A stretch of DNA of 64,000 nt from assembly GCF_002258315.1 (NCBI RefSeq), contig NZ_NOYD01000029.1:51844-115843 (forward strand), written 5' to 3'. The notes under the pieces were generated by a model. It ran no database searches and was not told the DNA's origin. It worked only from the letters and a program-made list of their open reading frames with translations. Shown here in pieces: positions 7,973-16,070 of this stretch; the stretch's first letter is position 1; each line of letters starts with the position of its first letter. The translations under genes and the position numbers were made by a program. The stretch is from Rhodococcus sp. 06-462-5 (GTDB taxonomy: Bacteria > Actinomycetota > Actinomycetes > Mycobacteriales > Mycobacteriaceae).

Positions 7973-9414
7973 GTGGGCTCGCGTGTGATCCGGAGGAGTT
8001 GCGGACGCTGTTCCTGTTCGAGCAGCTCACCGACGCACAGTTGGCGGAGCTCTGTCGAGACGGGCGTATCGAGACGATCGAGCCGGGGCCGGTGTACTCG
8101 GAGGGTGATCCGGCGACGTGTTTCTACGTGTTGATGGACGGTGCCGTGGTGCTCTCGAAGCTCTCGGGCGGGGAGGATCTGGTGGTCAACCGGACCTCGC
8201 AACGCGGGGTGTACGCGGGGGCGTGGCAGGCGTACCTGGGTGATCGGGTGCCGCAGACATATCAGGGTTCGATGCGGGTGACCGAGCGCTCCCGGTTCTT
8301 CGTACTCGACGCCGAATGCTTCGCGTCCATCGTGCGGGAGTGGTTCCCGATGGCGCTGCACCTGCTCGAGGGTCTGTTCTTCGGTAACCAGAACACCAAG
8401 CAGATAGTGGAACAGCGAGAACGCCTGTTGGCGTTGGGTTCTCTGTCGGCCGGGTTGACGCACGAGCTGAACAATCCGGCCGCGGCCGCGGTGCGGGCGA
8501 CGTCGGCGCTGCGGAATCGGGTGGCGCACATGCGGCAGAAGTTGGCGATGATCGCCGGCGGCACTCTCGATCGCGGCAGCATGGCGCATCTGGTCGGACT
8601 GCAGAACGAAGCCGTCGAGCTGGTGGCCAAGGCTCCGAAGCTGACCGCGATGGAGGCGTCGGACCGCGAGGACGAACTCGGAGAGTGGTTCGAGGACAAG
8701 GGCATCGGTGACGGTTGGGACTTGGCTCCGACGTTCGTCTCGGCCGGTCTGGATGTGCCGTGGCTCGACAAGGTTGCTGCGACGGTGGACGATCCGACGA
8801 TGCTCGAAGGTGCGATCCGGTGGCTCAACTACACCGTCGAAACCGAGTTGCTGATGAACGAGATCGCAGATTCGACCACCCGCATCTCCACGCTCGTCGG
8901 TGCCGCGAAACAGTATTCGCAGATGGACCGCGCGCCGTACCAGACCGTCGACGTGCGGGAATTGCTCGACAGCACTCTGATCATGTTGGGCCGCAAGATC
9001 GGTGACGACATCCGGGTGGTCAAGGACTACGACCCCGCGGTGCCGCCCATTCCGGCATACGCAGCCGAACTCAATCAGGTGTGGACCAATCTGATCGACA
9101 ATGCAGTGCAGGCGATGGCGGCGACCCCCGAGGAGAAGAGGGTGTTGACGGTGCGGACATCGTTGGACGAGGATCAGGTTCAGATCGAGATCTGCGATAC
9201 CGGACCCGGTGTGCCGCAGGAGATTCGGTCGCGGATCTTCGAGCCGTTCTTCACCACGAAGCCGGTCGGCGAAGGCACGGGTCTCGGCCTGGACATCTCG
9301 TGGCGGATCGTGGTGAAGAAGCATCAGGGTGATCTTCGGGTGGTGTCGGAGCCCGGTGACACGCGATTCATCGTGCGACTGCCCGTCAGCCCGGCCATAG
9401 AGGAGGCATCATGA
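7969..9414 (+). CDS. Histidine kinase with N-terminal cyclic-nucleotide-binding-like domain
   Basis: The protein has 481 residues from GTG 7969, which overlaps the previous stop (GTGA). Residues ~10-140 form a Crp/cNMP-type beta roll (ETIEPGPVYSEGDPATCFYVLMDG). The dimerisation helix carries the H-box THELNNP with H165, and the C-terminal ATPase domain has the N-box QVWTNLIDNA, G1 DTGPGVP and G2 GTGLGLDIS. No transmembrane segment is visible, so it should be cytoplasmic. It presumably phosphorylates the receiver of the upstream gene. Whether it binds cAMP or another ligand cannot be told; the second half of the beta roll is divergent. Confidence 0.88.
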   Translation: MSGLACDPEELRTLFLFEQLTDAQLAELCRDGRIETIEPGPVYSEGDPATCFYVLMDGAVVLSKLSGGEDLVVNRTSQRGVYAGAWQAYLGDRVPQTYQGSMRVTERSRFFVLDAECFASIVREWFPMALHLLEGLFFGNQNTKQIVEQRERLLALGSLSAGLTHELNNPAAAAVRATSALRNRVAHMRQKLAMIAGGTLDRGSMAHLVGLQNEAVELVAKAPKLTAMEASDREDELGEWFEDKGIGDGWDLAPTFVSAGLDVPWLDKVAATVDDPTMLEGAIRWLNYTVETELLMNEIADSTTRISTLVGAAKQYSQMDRAPYQTVDVRELLDSTLIMLGRKIGDDIRVVKDYDPAVPPIPAYAAELNQVWTNLIDNAVQAMAATPEEKRVLTVRTSLDEDQVQIEICDTGPGVPQEIRSRIFEPFFTTKPVGEGTGLGLDISWRIVVKKHQGDLRVVSEPGDTRFIVRLPVSPAIEEAS

Positions 9415-9755
9415 CCATCGAAGGCATCGACCCGAAGGTCCCACCGTCGGGTCCGGGGTGTGTCGAGTGCACGCAGACGCAAGGGTGGTGGGTGCATCTG
9501 CGTCGGTGCGCGCAGTGCGGTCACATCGGATGTTGCGACTCCTCGCCGTCGCAGCACGCCAGTAAGCATGCCGAGTCCACCCGGCACCAGTTCGTGCGCA
9601 GCTACGAGCCCGGCGAGGACTGGTTCTACAACTACGCCGACGAGCAGATGTACGACGGTCCGGAATTGGCTCCACCGCAACATCATCCACTCGATCAGAC
9701 AGTTCCAGGTCCGCGTGAGCGAGTGCCGTCGAACTGGCAGGCCCTGATCAATTGA
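9411..9755 (+). CDS. UBP-type zinc finger protein
   Basis: This small protein (114 residues) starts at ATG overlapping the kinase stop (ATGA). It is almost entirely a UBP/ZnF-UBP domain (PF02148 type): C17, C20, C33, C36, the CxH/CC pair at 38-42 and H49, H53, H59, with the conserved GWWVHLRRC, GHIGCCD and FVRSYEPGEDWFY. In eukaryotes this domain binds the free C-terminus of ubiquitin. No ubiquitin is expected here, so it likely binds another C-terminal peptide or acts as a metal/redox sensor. Its place in the operon suggests it modulates the kinase or the oxidoreductase. Confidence 0.88.
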   Translation: MTIEGIDPKVPPSGPGCVECTQTQGWWVHLRRCAQCGHIGCCDSSPSQHASKHAESTRHQFVRSYEPGEDWFYNYADEQMYDGPELAPPQHHPLDQTVPGPRERVPSNWQALIN

Positions 9756-10171
9756 ACGAGAACCTGACGCGACCCACCGACGTGCCGGCCGAGGATTTCC
9801 TGGCCGCCGTGCAGCATCCGGTTCGCCGCGCGGACGGGCTCGTGCTCGCCGAGATGATGGGTCGGGTGACCGGGCAGCCGGCGGTGATGTGGGGGCCGAC
9901 CATGGTGGGTTTCGGCACCTACCGATACACGACGGGCAGTGGCCGTCGGGGCGAGTATTTCGTCGTCGGGTTCTCCCCACGCAAGGCGAATCTGTCGGTG
10001 TACGGCGCGACGTACGCCCCGGAATCGGACTCTTTGCTCGAACGATTGGGCAAGCACAAGCGAGGCGCAGGTTGCCTGTACGTGAACAAGCTCGCCGATG
10101 TGGACATAGTGATTCTCGAGCAACTGGTGGCTCACAACTACCCGTACATCCTGGGTAATCTCGCGTCATGA
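9752..10171 (+). CDS. DUF1801 domain-containing protein
   Basis: The protein has 139 residues from a TTG that overlaps the preceding stop. It has the YdhG/DUF1801 pattern: an N-terminal helix, then MWGPTMVGFGTYRY, FFVVGFSPRKANLSVYG-like strands and a C-terminal GAGCLYVNKLADVD. Family members are small intracellular proteins without firm function, some linked to iron or frataxin-like folds. The fifth-base overlaps through this stretch suggest translational coupling with the UBP protein upstream and the GPP34 protein downstream. Confidence 0.8.
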   Translation: MNENLTRPTDVPAEDFLAAVQHPVRRADGLVLAEMMGRVTGQPAVMWGPTMVGFGTYRYTTGSGRRGEYFVVGFSPRKANLSVYGATYAPESDSLLERLGKHKRGAGCLYVNKLADVDIVILEQLVAHNYPYILGNLAS

Positions 10172-10845
10172 CCTTGATCGCGGAGGACCTCCTGTTGCTG
10201 TTGCTCGACGACGAGTCGGGCAAGCCGCTGGCCGACAGCACCAAGTTGCCGCGCGTACTGGCCGGTGCATTGGTGGTCGAGCTCGCGATGGACGGTTCAC
10301 TGCGCATCACCGGCCCCGGTGAACAGATCAAGAAGGATCATGTGGTCGTCGCAGGAGCGCCCCCCGCCGACGTCCTGCTGCGTCGAGTGTTCGATCTCGT
10401 GGCGTCGGCGTCGCGGCCGATGAAGCCGCAGAAGGTGATCGAGAAGTCGCAGAAGAATCTGTCGAAGGAGTTGGTTGCGCGGCTGGTGGCTCAGGGCTTC
10501 GTCACCGAGAACAAGGACAAGGTGTTGGGGCTGTTCCCGACCACGACGTGGCCTGCTCGTGACACCTCGCACGAGAAGGTGTTGCGAGATTCCTTACGCA
10601 GCGCGCTGGTCGACGGGACGACGCCGTCGCCCCACACGGCTGCGTTGATCTCGTTGATTTCGGCGGTGGACCTGACGCACAAGGTGATCGTGGATGCGGA
10701 CAAGAAGCTGCTGAAACAGAGGGCGAAGCAGATCGCCGAGGGAGAGTGGGCAGGCGCGGCGGTGCGCAAGGCCGTCTCGGATGTGAACGCTGCGGTGATG
10801 GCCGCGGTGATGGTGCCCGTCATCGTGTCGACTACGAGCAGCTGA
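10168..10845 (+). CDS. GPP34 (GOLPH3-like) family phosphoprotein
   Basis: This 225-residue protein overlaps the DUF1801 stop by four bases. The N-terminus LIAEDLLLLLLDDESGK and the GALVVELAMDG helix are the hallmark of the GPP34 fold, which in eukaryotic GOLPH3 binds phosphatidylinositol-4-phosphate on Golgi membranes. The C-terminal third is helical and Ala/Val-rich. In actinobacteria these proteins are common but uncharacterised; membrane phosphoinositide binding is plausible because these bacteria make phosphatidylinositol. It is the last gene of the overlapping series. Confidence 0.85.
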   Translation: MTLIAEDLLLLLLDDESGKPLADSTKLPRVLAGALVVELAMDGSLRITGPGEQIKKDHVVVAGAPPADVLLRRVFDLVASASRPMKPQKVIEKSQKNLSKELVARLVAQGFVTENKDKVLGLFPTTTWPARDTSHEKVLRDSLRSALVDGTTPSPHTAALISLISAVDLTHKVIVDADKKLLKQRAKQIAEGEWAGAAVRKAVSDVNAAVMAAVMVPVIVSTTSS

Positions 10846-10855
10846 AAGTCAGGGT

Positions 10856-11461
10856 ATGAGTAGAAGTGTTGCAATTCTGATGTTCGACGAGGTCGAGGTA
10901 CTCGACGCGTGCGGGCCGTTCGAGGTGTTCTCGGTGGCGAATCGAGTGGCCGAACGTGCCGGGAGTGCACGACCTTTCGAGGTGACGCTCGTCGGGATCG
11001 ACGACAGGGCGGTGGTCGCCCGGGGCGGTATGAGGATCGGCGTCGACACCACGATCGAGGATCCGCGGGGATACGACGTCGTCGTGGTTCCGGGTGGCGT
11101 CGTCGACGCGGTCTCGGACGACAGTCGAGTGCTCCAGTGGTTGAAGGGCCTTCGCTCCGACGCCGAGTTGGTGGCGTCGGTGTGCACGGGTGCGTTCGTG
11201 CTGGCGGCGGCGGGACTGCTCGACGAGCGTCCGGTCACCACGCACTGGGAGGATCTGGAACTGCTGCGGGAGAGCTGGCCTGCGCTGGTGGTGCACGAGG
11301 GCGTTCGGTACATCGACCACGGCGATCTGGCGACCTCGGCCGGTATCAGCGCCGGTCTCGATCTGGCACTGCACCTGGTCGCGCGGTGGGCGGGAGCGGA
11401 TCATGCTCTCGCCACCGCGGGCCAGATGGATTACGACTGGTCAGGCGCTGAGCACCCGTAG
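10856..11461 (+). CDS. DJ-1/PfpI family protein
   Basis: The protein has 201 residues with a class I glutamine-amidotransferase-like fold. The nucleophile elbow is VASVCTGAFVLAAAGLL (Cys ~106), followed by TTHWEDL as in AraC-type GATase1 domains, and an N-terminal DEVEVLDACGPFEVF. It lacks an AraC DNA-binding domain, so it is a free-standing PfpI/isonitrile-hydratase-like protein. The substrate is unknown. Its 3' end overlaps the convergent DoxX gene by 21 bp. Confidence 0.85.
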   Translation: MSRSVAILMFDEVEVLDACGPFEVFSVANRVAERAGSARPFEVTLVGIDDRAVVARGGMRIGVDTTIEDPRGYDVVVVPGGVVDAVSDDSRVLQWLKGLRSDAELVASVCTGAFVLAAAGLLDERPVTTHWEDLELLRESWPALVVHEGVRYIDHGDLATSAGISAGLDLALHLVARWAGADHALATAGQMDYDWSGAEHP

Positions 11462-11788
11462 CACCAGGGCGACGACGGCGAACACGGCCAGTCCGGCGGC
11501 GGGTGCGAAGTCCTTGTCCTTGGCGCGCAGGTGGGCGGCAACGGCCCCGACGAAGTACAGGATGACGCCGACGGCAGCAGCGACGCCGATGGGCCAGACG
11601 GCCAATCCCACCAGCAGGCCGACGGCTCCGAGCAGTTCCGCGTAGGCGAGCCAGGGAATCTTGCCGGCGGGAACGCCGACCTGCTCGAGCATCGGGATGA
11701 CGGATGGATTCTTCGTCAGTTTCCCGACGGCGGAGAACGTGAGCGCGACGGCGAGCAGAACCGAGACGACGACGGTTGCGATGAACAT
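11441..11788 (-). CDS. DoxX family membrane protein
   Basis: The protein has 115 residues from ATG 11788, chosen because AGAAGG precedes it by five bases; the open frame extends to 11875 but would then overlap the divergent HxlR gene. It has four hydrophobic segments with the DoxX-like LTFSAVGKLTKNP near the N-terminus and LAYAELLGAVGLLVGL in the middle. DoxX proteins are small quinone- or redox-linked membrane proteins. It is divergent from an HxlR regulator, the usual arrangement for a redox-regulated target. Confidence 0.82.
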   Translation of the reverse strand: MFIATVVVSVLLAVALTFSAVGKLTKNPSVIPMLEQVGVPAGKIPWLAYAELLGAVGLLVGLAVWPIGVAAAVGVILYFVGAVAAHLRAKDKDFAPAAGLAVFAVVALVLRVLSA

Positions 11789-11867
11789 GAGCCCTTCTTT
11801 CATTTCCGAGGCCACTAGTAATTCAGAAGTAGCAAGGCGGACTGTAGCACCTCGGTAGGGTGGACGT

Positions 11868-12197
11868 ATGGTCACGAACGAGCAGCCTCACGATCCTCGG
11901 GCCTGCGACGGGGCGCTGACCAAAGCCTTCGGCTTCCTCGGCAAGAGATGGAACGGAATTCTTCTCGCGACGCTGATGAACGGGCCGATGGGATTCTCGG
12001 ACCTGCGCCGTGCCGTCGGTGGTATCAGTGACTCGGTGTTGTCCGAGCGACTCGGCGAACTCGCCAAAGCGGGCCTGATTGCGCGCACCGTCGACGACGG
12101 GCCACCCATCTCCGTGGGGTACAGCCTGACGTCGTCCGGCGAGGCGCTGCTGCCGTCGTTGGAGGCTCTCACCGACTGGGCTTCGAAAAACCTCTGA
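11868..12197 (+). CDS. HxlR family winged helix-turn-helix regulator
   Basis: The protein has 109 residues. It starts with the typical HxlR layout: a Cys near the N-terminus (DPRACDGALTKAFGFLGKRWN), a winged helix with GFSDLRRAVGGISDSVLSERL, then a wing ending in GYSLTSSGEALLP. HxlR proteins sense reactive aldehydes, quinones or oxidants, some through that Cys. It is transcribed away from the DoxX gene with a 79-bp shared spacer, so DoxX is its most likely target. Confidence 0.88.
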   Translation: MVTNEQPHDPRACDGALTKAFGFLGKRWNGILLATLMNGPMGFSDLRRAVGGISDSVLSERLGELAKAGLIARTVDDGPPISVGYSLTSSGEALLPSLEALTDWASKNL

Positions 12198-12226
12198 CCC
12201 CCGCAACATCGTCACGAGGGTCAGAG
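12192..12226. terminator. Bidirectional hairpin between HxlR and BCCT genes
   Basis: CTCTGACCC (12192-12200) pairs perfectly with GGGTCAGAG (12218-12226). It spans the HxlR stop codon and ends just before the convergent BCCT gene. Confidence 0.55.
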
Positions 12227-12239
12227 ATGGATCGAACGG

Positions 12240-14105
12240 TCAGTCGGTGTGGTTGCTGTCTTTCTGCCCCTCGGCCGAGTCGGCGAACTCCTGGGTGTCG
12301 AAGACCTCGCCGCCGAGTGGGTCCACCGGAGCGTTGTCTCCGGAGTACTCGACTGCCCCGGTCTCGGGATGAACCTCGAGCTGTTCGTTGGGCACCTCGT
12401 GCACCGCGAGTACGACGCTTCCGTCGGCGCGCGAGGATGTCAGTCCCTCCCGCGACGGCGACAGTCCGGAGAACGTCGAGGAGATCCCGGCCGTCGCTCG
12501 CTTTCGAGGTGCGGCAGGTGTGGACACCGTCGGTTCGTCGCCTGCGACGTCCGAGGTGGTGGTCACGCGCACGTACCGAGGTGTGGTGGCGACGTCGTAG
12601 CGGAACGCCTTGAGCATAGACACACATGCCAGTGCCAGCACTATCGAGAACGGCACGGCCGTGGCTATCGACATCGTCTGCAGCGCCGTCAGTGAACTCG
12701 TTCCACCGACGAGCAGCAGCACGGCCGCAGCCACGCCCTGCAGCACGGCCCAGTAGACCCGGGTGATCTTGGGGGTCTCCAGTTCGCCACCGGTCGAGAG
12801 GATGTCGATGACCAACGATCCCGAGTCCGAGGACGTGACGAAGAAGAACACGATCACCGCGATGGCGATGACGCTGGTGATCACCGCGATCGGGAGGCCG
12901 TCGAGCACCTGGAAGAGGCTGGTGTTGTTGTTCACCGCGCCCTCGGCGTCGAGCAGATCTCCCTCGTTGCGCTGCCGCAGGATGCCGGTGTCGCCGAAGA
13001 TGGTGAACCACAGCGAACCGACGATGGTCGGAGCGAGCAGCACACCGAACACGAATTCACGGATGGTGCGGCCGCGGGAGATGCGCGCGATGAACATGCC
13101 GACGAACGGTGCCCAGCTCATCCACCAGCCCCAGTAGAAGATGGTCCAGCCGCCGGCCCAGCCGTCGTCGGAGAACGGTGAGGTGCGCAGGGCCAATTCG
13201 GGCAGAGCCTGGACGTAGCCGCCGAGGTTCTGTACCCAGGACTGCATCAGGAACAGTGTCGGGCCGAGAAGCAGCACGAACAGGGCGAGCGCAGCTGCCA
13301 GGACCATGTTGATGTTCGAGAGCCACTTGAGTCCCTTGGAGACTCCACTGACCACCGAGAAGGTGGCGATACCGGTGATCGCGGCGATGAGCAGGATCAC
13401 GAACCAGTTGGTGGTTTCGACCCAGCCGAGGTATTCGAGGCCCGCGGAGATCTGCTGGACACCGAACCCGAGTGAGGTCGCAACGCCGAACAGGGTGCCC
13501 ACGATCGCGACGGTGTCGATTGCGTGGCCGATCGGACCTTCGATGCGCTTGCGGCCGAGCAGCGGCTCGAGCAGCCAGCGGACGGTCAGCGGGCGACCCT
13601 TGCGGTAGGTCATGTACGCCATGCCGAGGCCGACGACGACGTAGATGGCCCAGGCGTGCAGGCCCCAGTGGAAGAGGGTGAGTTCCATCGCCTGGCGCGC
13701 GGCCGGGTCGGTGCTACCGGGGACGCCACCGGCCTCGGGTGGTGTCACGTAGTGCGAGAGTGGCTCGGCGACGCCGTAGAACACCAGGCCGATGCCCATG
13801 CCCGCGCTGAACAGCATGGCGAACCACGACAGGACGCCGAACTCGGGCTTCTCGTCGTCGCGACCGAGTCGGATGTTGCCGACCTTGCTCAGTCCGCAGT
13901 ACAGGGCGAACAGCACGAATCCGGTTGCGGCCAGGATGTACCACCAACCGATGCCTGCGGTGATGGCCTCGTTGAGCTTGTCGAACGAATCTGCCGCCGT
14001 GCTCGCGTAGATCACGGAGAAGGCGATCATGACGAAAATGATGATCGATGCGGGGACGAAGACCGGCTTGAGCAGGCCTCCCCAGGCTTCTTTTATTGCT
14101 TTCAC
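12240..14105 (-). CDS. BCCT family (betaine/choline/carnitine) transporter
   Basis: This is a 621-residue sodium- or proton-coupled transporter for quaternary ammonium solutes with about twelve membrane segments. The BCCT signature is clear: YWGWWMSWAPFVGMFIARIS near residue 320, carrying the Trp-rich substrate box, and GMGIGLVFYGVAEPL near 115. The ~110-residue cytoplasmic C-terminus is hydrophilic and acidic, as in osmosensing BetP-type carriers. The likely role is glycine betaine or choline uptake under osmotic stress; the exact substrate is not shown. It appears to be a single-gene unit with AAGGAAG upstream of the ATG. The 242-bp region upstream is otherwise empty. Confidence 0.9.
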   Translation of the reverse strand: MKAIKEAWGGLLKPVFVPASIIIFVMIAFSVIYASTAADSFDKLNEAITAGIGWWYILAATGFVLFALYCGLSKVGNIRLGRDDEKPEFGVLSWFAMLFSAGMGIGLVFYGVAEPLSHYVTPPEAGGVPGSTDPAARQAMELTLFHWGLHAWAIYVVVGLGMAYMTYRKGRPLTVRWLLEPLLGRKRIEGPIGHAIDTVAIVGTLFGVATSLGFGVQQISAGLEYLGWVETTNWFVILLIAAITGIATFSVVSGVSKGLKWLSNINMVLAAALALFVLLLGPTLFLMQSWVQNLGGYVQALPELALRTSPFSDDGWAGGWTIFYWGWWMSWAPFVGMFIARISRGRTIREFVFGVLLAPTIVGSLWFTIFGDTGILRQRNEGDLLDAEGAVNNNTSLFQVLDGLPIAVITSVIAIAVIVFFFVTSSDSGSLVIDILSTGGELETPKITRVYWAVLQGVAAAVLLLVGGTSSLTALQTMSIATAVPFSIVLALACVSMLKAFRYDVATTPRYVRVTTTSDVAGDEPTVSTPAAPRKRATAGISSTFSGLSPSREGLTSSRADGSVVLAVHEVPNEQLEVHPETGAVEYSGDNAPVDPLGGEVFDTQEFADSAEGQKDSNHTD

Positions 14106-14347
14106 TTACTTGACTTCCTTAGAACTCGAGTCACCGTGATCGGCTGACCTATTGGTTTGCCGTTCTTTTTCTCTTGTTTCGGTCAAGTACCGGCTATCAC
14201 CATAAACGACATCGGCGCTGGTGGCGAAACTGTCGAGTCGCCTCGAGCCCTGGAACGGACTACAGTTCTGCCGATGCTGCGGACGTTTCCTGTCGTCTCA
14301 CCCGTCGGCTATTGCGGCGCGAGTGTTGCTGTGCGGCAGGCGTTTCC

Positions 14348-15262
14348 GTGACGGGGCGGTTGCAGCCGGGTTCGGAGTTCGCGGGCTTTCGGGTCCAGCG
14401 TCGCCTCGGAGTGGGCGGCATGAGCGAGGTGTATCTGGTTCTCGGGCGCGGTCACGATCGGCTGGAGGCTCTCAAGATCCTGGACCGGGATGCGTCGCGA
14501 TCGCCGAGGTTGCGCAACAAGTTTCGGATGGAAGCGGCCGTCGCCGCACAACTGGTGCACCCGAACATCGTGTCGGTGCACGAGCACGGTGAGTTCGACC
14601 ACCAGCTGTGGATGTCGATGCACTACGTGGACGGGTACAGCGCCGCGCGGCTGGTCGCCCGCGGCCAGATCGCGCTGGACGTGTCCCGGGTGGCGCGCAT
14701 CGTCGCCGAGGTGGCCAAGGGGCTCGACTATGCCCACTCGCAGGGCGTCGTGCATCGGGACGTCAAGCCGGCGAACATTCTCATCTCCACCGAGCGAATC
14801 GACGGCTACGAGCAGGTGTTGTTGTCCGACTGGGGAATTGCACGCCTACTGGGGGATTCGACTCCGCTGGCTGCGGGTGGGACGGTGATGGCGTCGATCC
14901 CGTACGCGGCACCGGAACTGCTGCGCGGGGGAGTGCTGAGTGCGCAGACCGACGTCTACGGTCTGGGGGCGACGCTCGTCGAACTGGCGACCGGCCGGAC
15001 GCCGTATCCGCTGGCCACGCCGTTGGCCATCACCGCCGCACACCTCACGGCCGAGCCGCCGTCGGTGACGCGTCGTCGACGCTCGTTGCCGCGGGGCCTC
15101 GACGCCGTGGTCGCGCGCGCGTTGGCGAAGGACCCGGCGGATCGTTTCCGCACCTGCGCCGAGCTCAGCGATGCGGTGGCGGCAGCGGTGAAAGCCGGAG
15201 TTCCCGAACCGCCGCCGCGGCGGTCACCGTTCACACGGTCACGGTGGCTGAAATTTTCTTGA
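14348..15262 (+). CDS. Soluble serine/threonine protein kinase (PknB-like)
   Basis: The protein has 304 residues from GTG 14348. It is a complete Hanks-type kinase domain: Gly loop LGVGGMSEVY (~20), Lys in ALKIL (~43), HRDVKPANIL catalytic loop, DWG in place of DFG, and PYAAPELL in the activation segment. It stops about 25 residues after the kinase domain with a basic SRWLKFS. There is no transmembrane helix and no PASTA or other sensor domain, unlike PknA/B. The open frame extends upstream but without family similarity. Targets are unknown; the neighbouring TetR gene starts 46 bp later. Confidence 0.85.
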   Translation: MTGRLQPGSEFAGFRVQRRLGVGGMSEVYLVLGRGHDRLEALKILDRDASRSPRLRNKFRMEAAVAAQLVHPNIVSVHEHGEFDHQLWMSMHYVDGYSAARLVARGQIALDVSRVARIVAEVAKGLDYAHSQGVVHRDVKPANILISTERIDGYEQVLLSDWGIARLLGDSTPLAAGGTVMASIPYAAPELLRGGVLSAQTDVYGLGATLVELATGRTPYPLATPLAITAAHLTAEPPSVTRRRRSLPRGLDAVVARALAKDPADRFRTCAELSDAVAAAVKAGVPEPPPRRSPFTRSRWLKFS

Positions 15263-15287
15263 CCGATCGTTCTTGACTGATCGGTCA
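15260..15287. promoter_or_regulatory. Inverted repeat upstream of TetR gene, candidate autoregulatory operator
   Basis: TGACCGATC (15260-15268) and GATCGGTCA (15279-15287) are perfect complements. The site also contains two direct copies of CTTGAC-GATCG. It begins in the kinase stop codon and lies 22 bp before the TetR ATG, where an autorepressor operator would be expected; a kinase-gene terminator is the alternative. Confidence 0.5.
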
Positions 15288-15308
15288 TCAATCTGCCATG
15301 CTCGATGC

Positions 15309-15683
15309 ATGGGACGAGCCAGAAGCTTCGACGAGGCCACCGTCGTCGCGTCGGCCGCCGAGCAGTTTCGATCGGGCGGCTACGAAGGAACGTCCCTGGA
15401 CGATCTACTGCGCGTCACGGGACTGCATCGCGGCAGTCTCTACCAGGCGTTCGGTAGCAAGCGAGGCCTGTTTCTCGCGGCGTTGACCAGGACCGAGTGG
15501 GATGTGGATCTACTGCTGGTGGCATTGCTCGAACTCGCACCGTTCGACGACCACGTCCGCGAAATCTGCTCCGCCACACTGCTCGACAGTGGCGTCGAGA
15601 ACATTGCCCACGTGCTCGGTGAACGTCTGCTGGGGCGGGCACTCATCGACCCGAACGTTGCTATCGAAGGAGAACACGCATGA
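15309..15683 (+). CDS. Short TetR/AcrR family regulator
   Basis: The protein has 124 residues. The N-terminal DNA-binding domain is intact: FDEATVVASAAEQFRSGGYEGTS, then LLRVTGLHRGSLYQAFGSKRGLF. The ligand-binding domain is only about 65 residues, against ~130 in usual TetR proteins. The ATG at 15309 is used because it begins the conserved helix. The gene ends overlapping the next one (ATGA). The shortening may be genuine, since no frameshift remnant of a longer C-terminus was found downstream, where another conserved gene begins at once. Confidence 0.8.
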   Translation: MGRARSFDEATVVASAAEQFRSGGYEGTSLDDLLRVTGLHRGSLYQAFGSKRGLFLAALTRTEWDVDLLLVALLELAPFDDHVREICSATLLDSGVENIAHVLGERLLGRALIDPNVAIEGEHA

Positions 15684-16033
15684 ACTCCGTGACCATCGTC
15701 GACGCCACCCTGATCGTCGAACCGAGGGGACTGGACAAGCTGTGGTCGTTCACCCGCCGTCTCGAGATCCCTCTCGCATACGTGCGCGGTGCCACCCACG
15801 ACCCGGGAGCGAGCAAGGAGCCCAAGGGAATTCGCGCACCCGGTCTCGGCCTGCCGGGAAAGACCGCGGGCACCTTCCATCGAGACGGCGTCAAGACGTT
15901 CTACAACGTCACCGGCACGGCCGACACGATCGTCATCGAGCTCGAACAGCAGGAATACCAGCGCCTCGTCCTGACGGTGGAGGATCCGCGCGCGGTGGTG
16001 CAGTCGGTCAACAACGCAGCAGCCGCCGCGTGA
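15680..16033 (+). CDS. Bacterial PH-domain-like protein
   Basis: This 117-residue protein is translationally coupled to the short TetR. The pattern of strands (ATLIVEPRGLDKLWSF, EIPLAYVRGA, GIRAPGLGLPGKTAGTF, TIVIELEQQEYQRLVLTVEDP) resembles small actinobacterial proteins with a bacterial PH-like fold. No enzyme motif or signal peptide is present. A role in ligand or membrane binding connected with the TetR sensor is possible; the family assignment is from memory. Confidence 0.6.
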   Translation: MNSVTIVDATLIVEPRGLDKLWSFTRRLEIPLAYVRGATHDPGASKEPKGIRAPGLGLPGKTAGTFHRDGVKTFYNVTGTADTIVIELEQQEYQRLVLTVEDPRAVVQSVNNAAAAA

Positions 16034-16064
16034 CGGGCCTCCGGTTCGGAAGGCCCGCCACGCG
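16027..16064. terminator. Hairpin between convergent PH-like and permease genes
   Basis: CGCGTG (16027-16032) pairs with CACGCG (16059-16064), and GGGCCT (16035-16040) with AGGCCC (16051-16056). It covers the stop codon of the PH-like gene and lies before the permease stop, so it can serve both strands. Confidence 0.6.
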
Positions 16065-16070
16065 AGAGGG

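Noticed and set aside
14221..14347. Short plus-strand frames between the BCCT and kinase genes as small proteins
   Set aside because: No ribosome site, no third-position bias and no plausible folding or membrane pattern.
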